Of a DNA stretch of 64,000 nucleotides, positions 16,875 through 25,702 are shown piece by piece; within the stretch, counting starts at the first letter, position 1; each line of letters starts with the position of its first letter. The translations under genes were made by a program, and so were the position numbers. Under the pieces are notes generated by a model. The model was not told the origin of the DNA. It saw only the letters and a program-made list of their open reading frames with translations, and did no database searches. Where the stretch lies: contig NZ_BOOW01000014.1 of assembly GCF_016863435.1 (NCBI RefSeq), positions 1-64,000 of the forward strand, read 5' to 3'. Source of the stretch: Sinosporangium siamense (lineage in GTDB: Bacteria; Actinomycetota; Actinomycetes; Streptosporangiales; Streptosporangiaceae).

Positions 16875-16958
16875 ATGACAGACCCGCCGGAGGGCCTGCA
16901 TCCGGTGGACATGGACGAATCCACCGAGGCCCTTCGGGAGAAGACCATCGTGCGCTAG
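16875..16958 (+). CDS. Possible 27-residue peptide gene
   Basis: ATG 16875 has an A-rich ribosome site (AAAGGAAA) at normal distance, and the frame ends at TAG 16956-16958, whose last base begins a strong hairpin. The peptide starts MTDPPEGLHPVDMDESTEAL and is acidic, without signal or membrane segment. A compact unit of SD, ORF and terminator argues for expression, but no family is recognised. It is divergent from the ECF41 gene. Could equally be a short leader or a chance ORF before a terminator. Confidence 0.4.
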   Translation: MTDPPEGLHPVDMDESTEALREKTIVR

Positions 16959-16985
16959 GGGGTGCCTGTCGCAACAGGCACCCCC
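16958..16985 (+). terminator. Strong hairpin after the 27-codon ORF
   Basis: GGGGGTGCCTGT (16958-16969), loop CGCA, then ACAGGCACCCCC (16974-16985): a perfect 12-bp stem. No T-run follows, as is usual in actinomycetes. Confidence 0.8.
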
Positions 16986-17144
16986 TGCTCACAATTCTTA
17001 CGGCACGGCCTCGTCGGCCGCTCGATGACTCAGATGGAGTCGACGAGGAGCCTCCCGATGTGTGGGGCGAAGCCGAGGTCGTCAACCGCCTTGACCGCCT
17101 ATTGGCGGGTGACGGATACCTTCAGGACGGGCCTTCGGGTGCCT

Positions 17145-19883
17145 TCACCTGCCGGTGGTCAGGGCGAGGTCGACTGTCGTGCGCTTACCGGCCTCGACGT
17201 CGACCTCTCGGGTGACGGTGCCGTAGTTCTCCTTGGAGACCGTGATGCGATGGTCGTCGGAGAGTATCTGCTTGACGAAGGTGCCGTCCGCGGCCGTGAT
17301 GGTCACCTCATCACCGATCTTCACGGTGGCGTTGGCCAGCGGCCGGCCGTCGCCGGCGTCGACGATGGTGCCGCTCACCAGCCCATGCCGCTGCGGCGTG
17401 AAGGTCAGGCTCATGCCGTCGGTCAGCACGGGCCGGTCATAAGAGAAGAGGAGAGCTTCGGCTTTGTCCCGCTTCCCCTCGATGCCGACAGTGGCGCTGC
17501 TTCCGGCGGTGAGGTCATTGGAGATGCCTCGGTAACGGAACCCGATGGTGCCGTCTTCCCCAAGGAGCACTGAATAGGAGAGGCGGCTTTCCGGATCCCT
17601 CATTGGCGCGACATTACGCCATTCAAGGACGAAAGTGCGGTTGGGCGCGGTTCCCAGCGTGGCTGTGTAGAGCCAGGGGTTGGAGAAGTCCGGTGAAGTG
17701 CCCGCTTCCCAGAAGGGGTAGATCGCGCCTACCTGCGAGAGGTAGCTGGGAAGTGGATAGTTCGTGTTGCTGCGAGACGTTCGATCCAGGGTCAAATAAC
17801 CATCCTTGGTGATAAAGATCTCCCTATGCGATTCCCCGTAGAAAGGGAAGGCGAACGGAAGCTGGATAAATTGCCGGCCCACCGGCCTGACCTCGGTGCC
17901 CGCGACATAAGGTTCGGTGCCGACGGCGCAGCTGTAGCCGAACGAGTCCGTACGGCGGGGCAACGCGATGTCCTTCGCGAGGTCCGCGTCCACCTCGATC
18001 GACACGGTCCTTCCACCCGCACAGCTCTCCGGGACCGAGGTGACCGCGAGTTCGTGCTCACCTCGGGGCAGAGTGATGCGGTAGCGGCCGGCCGCGTCGG
18101 TTTCCACGCTCTCCAATGTGCCCGCCACGGCCACATGGGCGCCCTTCTGCGGAGCACCGTCGATGGTGACGGTTCCCGACACGGTGTGCGCCGGCAGCGG
18201 CCGGAGCAGCACGTCGCGCGTGACGGTGGAGCTCGCCGGGACGTTGGCGGTGGCGGTGGCGGTGCGATAGCCGAGCTTTTTCACCCTGACCCGGTGGTCG
18301 CCGGCCGCCAAGCGCACAAGCTCATAGTTTCCGCCCGCATCGGTGACGACGGTACGCGTCTGGGCGCCCGAGACGGTGACGACCGCCTTGGCGAGCGGCG
18401 TGCCGTCCTGCGAGGTGATCTTGCCGGTCAATCCGCCGACGGCCTCGCGGGGTGCGTCGCGGACCGCCGCGTAGGCGTCGAGCCGGCCCTCGCCCCAGAC
18501 GTTGTTCTTTTCCGCAGTGCCACCGCAACTGGTGTCGTTGACGTCGATCGCCGTGCGGTCGAGAAGGGCGCGTGTGGCCGCGATGTCCCGTCGCAGGCTG
18601 GGTGCGGCGGACCAGAGCAGCGCCACCGTACCCGCCACGTGAGCGGCGCCGTAGTCGCCGCCGAACACCGTGCTGTAACCGCCGTCGGCGGCGGCTGTGC
18701 GGATAGTGGCGCCGGGTGCGGTGATGTTGGGCTTCACCTCGCCGTTCGCGCCGGGGCCGCGTCCGGAGTACGGGCTGATCGCGTTGTTGGGCCCGAACAT
18801 GCCCACGGTGTAGCTGTTGTCGTCCCGGTTCAGGCCGGAGGTGGTGGCGCAGAAGTCATAGCCGAGCCACGAGGTGCTGCCGAGAACGGGAAGGATGCCC
18901 GCAGTCACCCACGCGTCGAGAAGCTGTTTCTGCAGCGCGCGAAAACCTTCTCCCCCCGCGGACGGAGAGTAGATCAGGTTGGTGGTGAGGATGTCGGGAG
19001 CGAGGTCGGGACGGGGATTCCGGCCGCCCAGATCGGTGGGCGCGAGCATCCACTCTCCGGCTGCGAGCACGGAAGCGAAATCGCACGGGTTGAACCTGCA
19101 CCCCGAAGCAGCGATCCATTTGGCTCCAGGAGCGACCCCGATGGTATCCGCGCCCTCTTCGCCCACCATGACGCTTGTGTACCTGGTGTCGTTGCCGCCG
19201 CGGACATCGCAGGGGTCGGCGGAGGGGCAGATTCGCGCGACGTCACCCCAGCTGTAGTTGTGGTCGACGCTCCCGTCGGCCTTCCGCCCGCGATATTGGG
19301 TGGCCAGCGCAGGGTGGTCGAACTTCACACCCAAGCCGATGTTCCCCACCACGATGCCTTCGCCCCGTGTGCCGAACTCGTTCCAGACCCTGGGGGCACC
19401 GATCCGGTCAAGGTTCCACTCGACCCCGTTGACCTTCGGGTGCGCCGTGGCGGGGAAGGTCGGGGGCGGATTGACGGCGACGTTGGGTTCGATGCTCTCC
19501 ACCTCGGGCAGCTTCGCGATCTGCCTGGCCAGATCGGCGTCGCCGACCACCTTCAGCGCGTTGACCGCCCAGAACGGCGTGAACTCCACCTTTTGCTCGG
19601 TGAGCATCCGCTGGAGACCCGCCTGCGACGAGGCCGCGAACTCAACCTTGGCCTGGTAGACCTCCCTGGTCTTCTCCGGCTTGCTCGTCGCCTTGAGCGC
19701 CGTCGTGAGATCGGCCTGGTCCTTGAGCCGCACCAGGAATGAGCTTGTCTTGCCGTCCGCAAGAACGGCCTTATTGATTTTGGCCGACTCGGGCGCCGCA
19801 TGTGCCACACCCGCGGGAAGTAAGAGCGCGAACGCGGCGGTGGCCGTCAGGGCCGCCCGCCATCGCCCGGAGGAGTTGAACAC
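17145..19883 (-). CDS. Secreted subtilase-like pseudoprotease with carboxypeptidase-regulatory-like domains
   Basis: 912 aa, start GTG 19883 with AAGGAG 5 nt upstream. Signal peptide (about 1-29, ending HAA), an I9-like propeptide (to about residue 135), then an S8 domain aligned with large Streptomyces peptidases (IGVAPGAKWIAA, RPDLAPDI, VKPNITAPGATIRTA, AAHVAGTVALLWSAAP). Every catalytic site is altered: Asp of DTG becomes Asn (GNIG, 180-183), His of GHGTH becomes Asn (GNDTR, 230-234), the oxyanion Asn becomes Thr (TTNLI, 300-304) and Ser of GTSMA becomes Asp (GGDYGA, 408-413). The C-terminal half has three beta modules of the CarboxypepD_reg type. The frame is intact, so a non-proteolytic secreted role is likely. 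Confidence 0.85.
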   Translation of the reverse strand: MFNSSGRWRAALTATAAFALLLPAGVAHAAPESAKINKAVLADGKTSSFLVRLKDQADLTTALKATSKPEKTREVYQAKVEFAASSQAGLQRMLTEQKVEFTPFWAVNALKVVGDADLARQIAKLPEVESIEPNVAVNPPPTFPATAHPKVNGVEWNLDRIGAPRVWNEFGTRGEGIVVGNIGLGVKFDHPALATQYRGRKADGSVDHNYSWGDVARICPSADPCDVRGGNDTRYTSVMVGEEGADTIGVAPGAKWIAASGCRFNPCDFASVLAAGEWMLAPTDLGGRNPRPDLAPDILTTNLIYSPSAGGEGFRALQKQLLDAWVTAGILPVLGSTSWLGYDFCATTSGLNRDDNSYTVGMFGPNNAISPYSGRGPGANGEVKPNITAPGATIRTAAADGGYSTVFGGDYGAAHVAGTVALLWSAAPSLRRDIAATRALLDRTAIDVNDTSCGGTAEKNNVWGEGRLDAYAAVRDAPREAVGGLTGKITSQDGTPLAKAVVTVSGAQTRTVVTDAGGNYELVRLAAGDHRVRVKKLGYRTATATANVPASSTVTRDVLLRPLPAHTVSGTVTIDGAPQKGAHVAVAGTLESVETDAAGRYRITLPRGEHELAVTSVPESCAGGRTVSIEVDADLAKDIALPRRTDSFGYSCAVGTEPYVAGTEVRPVGRQFIQLPFAFPFYGESHREIFITKDGYLTLDRTSRSNTNYPLPSYLSQVGAIYPFWEAGTSPDFSNPWLYTATLGTAPNRTFVLEWRNVAPMRDPESRLSYSVLLGEDGTIGFRYRGISNDLTAGSSATVGIEGKRDKAEALLFSYDRPVLTDGMSLTFTPQRHGLVSGTIVDAGDGRPLANATVKIGDEVTITAADGTFVKQILSDDHRITVSKENYGTVTREVDVEAGKRTTVDLALTTGR

Positions 19884-20468
19884 ACGATCTCCTTCATGCC
19901 AGGCGGAGTGATTTCTGAGATGGAGCTGACAATCTCCGCAAAACCGTGTGGGAGAATCGTGAACTGCTCTTGAACGCATTTCAACTCGTGGACCGATGTA
20001 AATTCATGCGACCTGAAATCAGGAGACCACGCAACGTCCAGGACCGGTCGGCACACATAACCTTCCAGGTCATAGTCTCCTTCCGGCGCGCGGCTATCGG
20101 CCGGATTGAAGGCACGGTATACGGGGTCGCTCTGTGCTGCGTTCTAATACCGGGCACTCGAAAGAGAGTATTCGGGAAACCTCCTGCTCAAACACCGGCA
20201 GAAGACCTCATACACCACCTCTTCCCACAGGAAGAAACAGTCGCCGTCCTGCCTCGTTTTCCCCTCAAGAAGCCCGGCGACCGGCACGGACGGCCGCATG
20301 ATGAGCGGTGCCCGTGAAGAACCGGAAGCAAGGGGGATCGAAGATCGGCCTCCCGACGGGAAGGGAGGCGCCGCCGGCGGCCCAGGCGGACCGTGGCCCC
20401 CCCCGGGGGGCGCAGGCGGGGTTCCGGTCTGCGCAAGGGAGAGATTGGCTGCTTTACCCTGTTTTGGT
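19884..20468. other. Long intergenic region upstream of the subtilase-like gene
   Basis: About 585 bp without a supported gene. It includes A/T-richer stretches near 19960-20010 suitable for the subtilase-gene promoter and a very GC-rich part at 20340-20420. Weak protein-like composition appears on both strands at 20150-20300 but no start or family was found. Confidence 0.4.
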
Positions 20469-21371
20469 GTGACCAAATTAGTCGTTGAACACGACATCCC
20501 ACAGGTCGTGGCCGACGATCGGCCACCGGAGGACGCGCGCGGTGGCGTCATCCCGCTGCTCGAACAGATCGGCGCGGTGGTGGTGCCGCTCGGAGTGGGG
20601 CTGTACGCGCTGCTCTACATGGGCATCGAGGAGATGTACGCCGTCTTCAACGTCAGCCCGCAGCAGGTGGGCATCGACCAGTCCGTCCTGTTCAGCCGGC
20701 TCATCACCACCCTCGTGCTGCTCGTGCTCGTCCTCATCCCCCTGGTGGGCATGATCGTCGCCGCGGCCTGGGCCGTCAACAAGATCACGTTTGGCCGTGC
20801 CGCCCGCGCCCTGGACACCGTACGGCGAAGGCCGTGGACGGCCGCCTTCCTCGCGGCGTTGTGGTGCGGTGCGACCTACGCCGGCGCGGCGGCCGTTTTC
20901 AGCCCGTTCGATGCTCTCGGCATGGCGGCCGTCGCCGGGGCTCTGGCCCTGGTGGCCTTCCTTGTACCGTTCCGGCTACTGCGCCGAAGACAGATGGGAC
21001 GGGCCGGCGTCAAGGTCGTCACGGGCACCCTCACCGGGATCGGCCTGGGGTTCGTGCTCATCCTGGAAATGATCAAAGGGGCGGCCGGAATCCAGGCGAC
21101 CGGGCAGGGCAACACCTTCCTCGACTTCCTCGGATTCCAGGACCAGTGGGTCGTCCTGAAGGATGCCGACACCGACCGGCCGCTCTACAACGGCAGGTGG
21201 ATGATGCTGCTCGGCGAGAGCGTCGGCACCTACGTCTTCTACGACTGCGACAAGCTGGAGACCTTCCGCCGCCCCATCGAGGGCACCCACCTCGCGCACA
21301 TGCAGCTCCAGCCGGAGCGCGAGGAGGGCTACACCTGCGGCGGCCTCGCCGGACCGGAGACGGTCGACTGA
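20469..21371 (+). CDS. Membrane protein of unknown function, about five transmembrane helices
   Basis: 300 aa from GTG 20469 (the open frame reaches back to 20298, but that part is Pro/Gly-rich and not protein-like). Hydrophobic segments correspond to GAVVVPLGVGLYALLYMGI, LITTLVLLVLVLIPLVGMIV, AAFLAALWCGATYAGAAAVF, AAVAGALALVAFLVPF and LTGIGLGFVLILEMI. The last 85 residues form a soluble domain with two Cys (YDCDK, YTCGG). No ribosome site precedes the GTG; a TACCCT box 8 nt upstream hints at a leaderless mRNA. The gene ends 7 bp from the convergent thymidine kinase gene. No family assigned. Confidence 0.72.
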   Translation: MTKLVVEHDIPQVVADDRPPEDARGGVIPLLEQIGAVVVPLGVGLYALLYMGIEEMYAVFNVSPQQVGIDQSVLFSRLITTLVLLVLVLIPLVGMIVAAAWAVNKITFGRAARALDTVRRRPWTAAFLAALWCGATYAGAAAVFSPFDALGMAAVAGALALVAFLVPFRLLRRRQMGRAGVKVVTGTLTGIGLGFVLILEMIKGAAGIQATGQGNTFLDFLGFQDQWVVLKDADTDRPLYNGRWMMLLGESVGTYVFYDCDKLETFRRPIEGTHLAHMQLQPEREEGYTCGGLAGPETVD

Positions 21372-21378
21372 GGAAAGC

Positions 21379-22041
21379 TCAGCCCGGCAGGGCCGCCTCA
21401 GGCTCGGCGGCGGGTGTGCCGAGGTCGCCGGTGCGGTGGTGGCGGCGGCACAGCACCTGGTATCTCACGGTGGACACGTCGTCGGTGTCGGCGATGACGA
21501 CCTGCTCACCGGTGCGCATGAGGCGGCCGTCGACGACACGCGCGTTGAGCAAGCCGGGCCGGCCGCACCAGCACAGCACCTCGACCTGCAGGCGGGTGAT
21601 CTCGTCGGCGAGCTCGAAGAAGCGCTGCGTGGCGGGGAACAGCCGGGTGCGGAAGTCGGAGGCCAGGCCGAAGGCGTAGACGTCGACTCCGAGTCGGTCT
21701 ACAAGGTCGGCGAGCTGCTCGACCTGGGCCTCGGTGTAGAAGCAGGCCTCGTCGCAGATGACGTAGTCGAGCGGCCCGTGCTGCTGGGCGAGGGCGAACA
21801 GGTCGAGCTCGTCGAGGACCTCGACGGCGTCCAGGTGGAGACCGATCCGGCTGGTGACCCGGCCCGCGCCGGCCCGGTCGTGCTTGGTGAGCACGAGCCC
21901 CCGCCTGCCCTGACGGCGGTGGTTGTAGTTCATCTGCAGGGCCAGCGTCGACTTACCGCAGTCCATGGGGCCGTAGTAGAACCTGAGGCGGGCCACGGAG
22001 GCCGGAGCGGGCACGGCGGACAACGCGGTCGATGGGGTCAC
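21379..22041 (-). CDS. tdk: Thymidine kinase (type II)
   Basis: 220 aa cytosolic enzyme phosphorylating thymidine with ATP in pyrimidine salvage. P-loop GPMDCGKST at 24-32; CDEACFY at 96-102 contains the catalytic Glu98 (usual form DEAQF, here Cys at the fourth place); lasso and Zn-ribbon residues Cys158, Cys160, Cys199 and His202/203 complete the fold. GTG 22041 is the furthest sensible start; no clear ribosome site is seen and leaderless translation is possible. Convergent with the membrane protein gene. Confidence 0.93.
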   Translation of the reverse strand: MTPSTALSAVPAPASVARLRFYYGPMDCGKSTLALQMNYNHRRQGRRGLVLTKHDRAGAGRVTSRIGLHLDAVEVLDELDLFALAQQHGPLDYVICDEACFYTEAQVEQLADLVDRLGVDVYAFGLASDFRTRLFPATQRFFELADEITRLQVEVLCWCGRPGLLNARVVDGRLMRTGEQVVIADTDDVSTVRYQVLCRRHHRTGDLGTPAAEPEAALPG

Positions 22042-22215
22042 AGGCGATCAGCCTAGTGCTTTCCATGACACCCGACACTCCTGTACTCATCGCCCCATCA
22101 CCTGCGCTCAGTGACAAAAGCAACGGTGCGCTCTGTGCTAACGCCCCTGCGGAGTACGGCGCAGCACACTGGGAACACTGCCGCGAACCTCGTGGCCGGG
22201 CGGGGCCCGGGACCT

Positions 22216-23232
22216 CTACATGCCTGCACAGGGGCCGGCATGTCCGTCCCGGCGTGCGAGCAGGCGGTATTCCGACGGGGACATGCCGTAGGCGGCGCGG
22301 AACGCCCGGCTGAAATCGGAGTGGGAGGTGAACCCCCGGCGCAGGGCGGCGGCGCGCACGGACAGGGCGCGCGCGGGATAGCGGGTGAGGTCCTCGCGGG
22401 CCAGTTCGAGGCGGCGTCGCCGTACCCAGCCCATGACGGTTCTGTCCTGCTGCTGGAAGAGGCGCTGCAGGTAACGCACGGAGATGTGGTGGTGAGCCGC
22501 GATGGCGGCGGGGGTCAGGGCGTGGTCGCCGAGGTGCCGCTCGATGAAGTCGTCGATACGGGCCGTGAGTGTCCGGGTGCGGCTCTCCGGTGCGAGCGCG
22601 GACTCGGCGTCCACCGCGTGCGTGAGCAGCGCCGAGACCAGATCGACGGCGATCAGCTCCAGGCGCGGGGCGTCCGCCGGGCCGTAGTGCGCGGCGTCCT
22701 TCACGGTCTGCTTGAGGAAGTGGGCGAGGAGCGCGCCGTAGCCCTCCCGCGCCGGCAGCGCGCGCGGGATGACGTCCTTGACTTTGTCCCACGGCAGGGG
22801 CAGGTGGGCCTTGGGGATCTCCATGCCCAGTTCCGTATAGCTCCCGGCGTCCTTGTCCAACCGCAGGTCGTAGGGGCGTGAGCTGTCGAAGACGCAGATG
22901 TCGCCCGGACGGTAGGTGCCGGATTCGTCGCCGTGCCGCACATGCACGGGGATGGTGAGCGGCACGGACAGGTGCAGATGCTCGGGGTCGGAGCGCCTGA
23001 TCAGCCGCGGCGTGCGATGCATGCTCATGCTGTCGCAGGTGGTCGGCCAGAGGGAGACCGTGCCGAGGGCGAGCACCCGGGCCGACGCCCGGAAGTCGCC
23101 GCGATCGTCGAGGTGGAGGTGCACGGGGGAGTGCGTCTCGCTGATGAGCTCCTGCCAGCAGTCGAAACGGTCCGCCGGAAGGCAGTCGGCGGTGGTGAAC
23201 ACGGACACGGCCAGCACGTGCTCTCCCCTCAC
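22216..23232 (-). CDS. AraC-family transcriptional regulator (AraC_binding_2 type)
   Basis: 338 aa. The N-terminal AraC_binding_2 cupin-like domain (FDCWQELISETHSPV, RPGDICVFDSSRPYDLR) is followed by a C-terminal double helix-turn-helix (LTPAAIAAHHHISVRYLQRLFQQQ and RRGFTSHSDFSRAFRAAYGMSPSEYR). It resembles the regulator at 49854 in domain order and in many motifs (RRSDPE, RPGDICL/V). Divergent from the histidine kinase gene (161-bp gap); target unknown. Confidence 0.9.
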   Translation of the reverse strand: MRGEHVLAVSVFTTADCLPADRFDCWQELISETHSPVHLHLDDRGDFRASARVLALGTVSLWPTTCDSMSMHRTPRLIRRSDPEHLHLSVPLTIPVHVRHGDESGTYRPGDICVFDSSRPYDLRLDKDAGSYTELGMEIPKAHLPLPWDKVKDVIPRALPAREGYGALLAHFLKQTVKDAAHYGPADAPRLELIAVDLVSALLTHAVDAESALAPESRTRTLTARIDDFIERHLGDHALTPAAIAAHHHISVRYLQRLFQQQDRTVMGWVRRRRLELAREDLTRYPARALSVRAAALRRGFTSHSDFSRAFRAAYGMSPSEYRLLARRDGHAGPCAGM

Positions 23233-23393
23233 GTCGAGGTTTCACGTCGAAGCGGGCGTCAGCCGATTGGGGGCCGGTGTCCTCCCGGGAAGGAGGTGCC
23301 GAAGCCACGCGGGTCATAGTAGTGATCTACGGCCTGACGCGGTGGGTATTGGATGGTTTGCCGGATACCACGCCATGTGGTGTGTTAAATGGC

Positions 23394-24548
23394 ATGTCAA
23401 CGGCGGTCTGGCGGCGATGGGCGCGGAATCCCTGGGTGCAGGACACCGCGCTCGCCGTGCTCGTGTTGGAGACGGAGTGGGGTCACCTAGCCCGCACGGG
23501 CGAGGGTGTCCCGGCGACCGGGGTGATCGCCGTGCTGGCGGCGGGGCTGATGTTCCTGCGCCGCCGCCACCCCGTGGTGACGGTGGCGCTCGTGGGCATG
23601 CTCGACATGACGAACGTCGTGCTCGACCTCTACGACCCGCCCAGGGGGGCGATCACCATCGCCCTCTACACCGTCGGCCGCCACACCGCGCCGCGCGTCG
23701 CCGCCCTCGTGCTCGCGCTCACGGTGGCGGCCGACCTGTCCCTGCGCCCGGAGCAGCTCGGTGCGCCCGGCGCGTTCGCGACACTGATCGTGCTTCCCAT
23801 GGCGGCGGTCGCGGCGGGCCACATCATGCGGCTCCGCCGCGAGCTCGCCGACCGCCGCGAGGCGGAGGCCGAGCGGGCCAGGCACTGGGCCGAGGAGGAG
23901 GACGCGCGGGAAAGACGGCAGGCGGCGAAGGACGCGGTGTGGGCCGAACGGCGGCGCATCGCCCGCGAGCTCCACGACGTGGTCGCCCATCACGTCAGCG
24001 TCATCAACCTCTACATGGGGGTGGCGAGGCGGACCATCCCCGCCGACCCCGGACGCGCCCAGGAGGCCCTGCGCACCGGCGAGGATACGGCGAAGCGGGC
24101 CATGGCCGAGATGCGGAAGCTACTCGACGTGCTGCGCACCGACGGGGAGGCGGAGGATGACGCGGCCGAGGCCGGCGCGGCGCGGCTGCCCGCGCTCCTC
24201 GCGGAATCGGGCAACGCGCGGCTCGACGTCGTCGGCGACCCGGTCGGCCTGCCCTCGGCGGTCGACCACGCGGTCTACCGCATCGTCCAGGAGGCGCTCA
24301 CCAACACCCGCAAACACGGCGGCGGCGCCCCCGCGACGGTACGGCTGACCTACCGGGCAGGAACCGTCGAGGTCGAGGTGCTCGACGACGGCGAGGCGCC
24401 GCCCGTCGCCGGCGACGGCGGGCTCGGCCTGGCGGGCATGGCGGAGCGGGTGTCGCTGTGCGGCGGGGAGTTGCGGACGGGACCGCGGCCTGAGGGGGGC
24501 TTCCAGGTGTTCGCCGCGATCCCGCTCCCGCCGGCCGACGGCACCTGA
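23394..24548 (+). CDS. Two-component sensor histidine kinase (HisKA_3), orphan
   Basis: 384 aa from ATG 23394. Four or five transmembrane helices at the N-terminus without a large extracellular loop, a coiled linker rich in Glu/Arg, the HisKA_3 H-box ELHDVVAHHVSVINLYM and a HATPase_c domain (N-box EALTNTRKHGGG, G-box DGGLGLAGMAERV). This is the DesK/LiaS-like class that normally pairs with a LuxR-type response regulator. No response regulator is adjacent; a methyltransferase relic follows instead, so the partner gene may have been lost or lie elsewhere. Confidence 0.88.
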   Translation: MSTAVWRRWARNPWVQDTALAVLVLETEWGHLARTGEGVPATGVIAVLAAGLMFLRRRHPVVTVALVGMLDMTNVVLDLYDPPRGAITIALYTVGRHTAPRVAALVLALTVAADLSLRPEQLGAPGAFATLIVLPMAAVAAGHIMRLRRELADRREAEAERARHWAEEEDARERRQAAKDAVWAERRRIARELHDVVAHHVSVINLYMGVARRTIPADPGRAQEALRTGEDTAKRAMAEMRKLLDVLRTDGEAEDDAAEAGAARLPALLAESGNARLDVVGDPVGLPSAVDHAVYRIVQEALTNTRKHGGGAPATVRLTYRAGTVEVEVLDDGEAPPVAGDGGLGLAGMAERVSLCGGELRTGPRPEGGFQVFAAIPLPPADGT

Positions 24549-24619
24549 TTCCCGGCTTCGCCGTACCCGGGTCACGGGAGCCCGGTCCCCGGGGCGGCGC
24601 GGGGGAGGGCGGGGGAGGG

Positions 24620-24750
24620 GCCGACCCATGGCGGCACGCCGTGGATCCGTATGAGATCGGGAAGTACACCGCGACGCTGAAGCACCTGCCCACGCGGTCC
24701 CACGGCAGGATCATCGACGTCGGGTGCAGCGAGCACGTGGAGCAGCACCG
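24620..24750 (+). pseudogene. SAM-dependent methyltransferase relic (NodS-like N-terminus)
   Basis: The frame reads ADPWRHAVDPYEIGKYTATL then LP and IIDVGCSEHVEQ, matching the start of NodS-type methyltransferases (DPW-Y-KY--TL--LP--R-LE-GCS-G). It degenerates just after motif I, where the expected Gly-rich loop is absent. Only about 45 codons survive. Confidence 0.5.
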
Positions 24751-24907
24751 GTGTGTCCGTTCGCCGTCACCCGCTACGAGCGCCTTGGGTGTCAGCGGTA
24801 GCAGCATCACCTGGCGTCACATCAATTCCCGCACTTGGCGAATTTTGGGGCAAATAGCCACCGTTAGGTGACCAAGCGATGTCGCACGATGAGAGGGGGT
24901 GAAGGCA

Positions 24908-25666
24908 ATGGCAGAGAGCCATGGAGTGGGAGTGGGGCATGGCCCCAAAGCGCATCATGGCCCCAAAGAGGGCCATGTTCTCCGCTGGGGTGGTCTGGCG
25001 GGCATCGTCGCCGTGATACTTGCGATCATCGGGCGGCTGATCCTTGGGAGCACGCCCAGCATCGTCGACCAGGCCATGTCGATCAGCACATACGTGGTGC
25101 AGCACCGCTGGCAGATCCTGCTGGCGAGCCTGCTATACGCCATCGCGCTGGCATTCTTCCTGTGGTTCGGCGTCGCGCTCGCCCGGGCGTTCCGCCGAGG
25201 AGAGACGTCAGGGGACATCAGCGCCATGGTGCTCGCGGGCTTCGTGTTCGTGACCGCGATCGCCTTCATGGCGGTCACCGCGTTCGCGGGGATGGCATAT
25301 GCGATGTCGGTGCATCGGCTGCTCCTGCCCATCGCCGCCGCCCCATACGCCGCATTGACGGTGATGAGCACGCTCGGCGGGATCGCGCTGGCCGTGCCGT
25401 TCGTCGCGGCGGCGGTCGGGATCATGCGGACCAGGGTCTTCCCGGTGTGGATGGCGTGGTTCGCCATCCTCGTGGCGGTGCTGGCCGTGCTCGCGGCGTT
25501 CGCGGTCGGCAGCACGAGCGGGCTGTTCGCGCCCGGCAGCTTCCTCGTCGGCTATCTGCCGTGGTTCCTCGCCGGGTTGTGGACCCTGATCGCCGGCGGG
25601 CTGCTGGTGCGCGAGCATCTGCCGATGGGCACCACCCAGCAGGCTAGGCCCGTGATGGGACATTAG
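24908..25666 (+). CDS. Multipass membrane protein of unknown function
   Basis: 252 aa, chosen from ATG 24908 with GAGGGGG 8 nt upstream. A His-containing N-terminus (HGVGVGHGPKAHHGPKEGH) precedes six hydrophobic segments: WGGLAGIVAVILAIIGRLIL, ILLASLLYAIALAFFLWFGVAL, AMVLAGFVFVTAIAFMAVTAF, LLLPIAAAPYAAL with STLGGIALAVPFVAAAVG, MAWFAILVAVLAVLAAFAV, and FLVGYLPWFLAGLWTLIAGG. The layout resembles DUF4386-type or generic actinobacterial integral membrane proteins. Convergent with the next gene across a strong hairpin. Confidence 0.78.
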   Translation: MAESHGVGVGHGPKAHHGPKEGHVLRWGGLAGIVAVILAIIGRLILGSTPSIVDQAMSISTYVVQHRWQILLASLLYAIALAFFLWFGVALARAFRRGETSGDISAMVLAGFVFVTAIAFMAVTAFAGMAYAMSVHRLLLPIAAAPYAALTVMSTLGGIALAVPFVAAAVGIMRTRVFPVWMAWFAILVAVLAVLAAFAVGSTSGLFAPGSFLVGYLPWFLAGLWTLIAGGLLVREHLPMGTTQQARPVMGH

Positions 25667-25676
25667 GGGCGCTGTG

Positions 25677-25700
25677 CCGCCGGGGGCCCGCCCCCGGCGG
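25677..25700. terminator. Bidirectional terminator hairpin
   Basis: CCGCCGGGGGC (25677-25687), two bases, GCCCCCGGCGG (25690-25700), between two convergent genes that end 11 and 3 bp away. Confidence 0.8.
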
Positions 25701-25702
25701 TC

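Noticed and set aside
17826-19742. A 638-codon plus-strand frame
   Set aside because: Antisense shadow of the subtilase-like gene, without motifs or ribosome site.
20298-20468. ATG 20298 as the start of the five-helix membrane protein
   Set aside because: The first 57 codons are Pro/Gly-rich and unlike a protein N-terminus; GTG 20469 gives a sensible one.
24899-24907. GTG 24899 as start of the membrane protein
   Set aside because: ATG 24908 has better ribosome-site spacing; the difference is only three residues.
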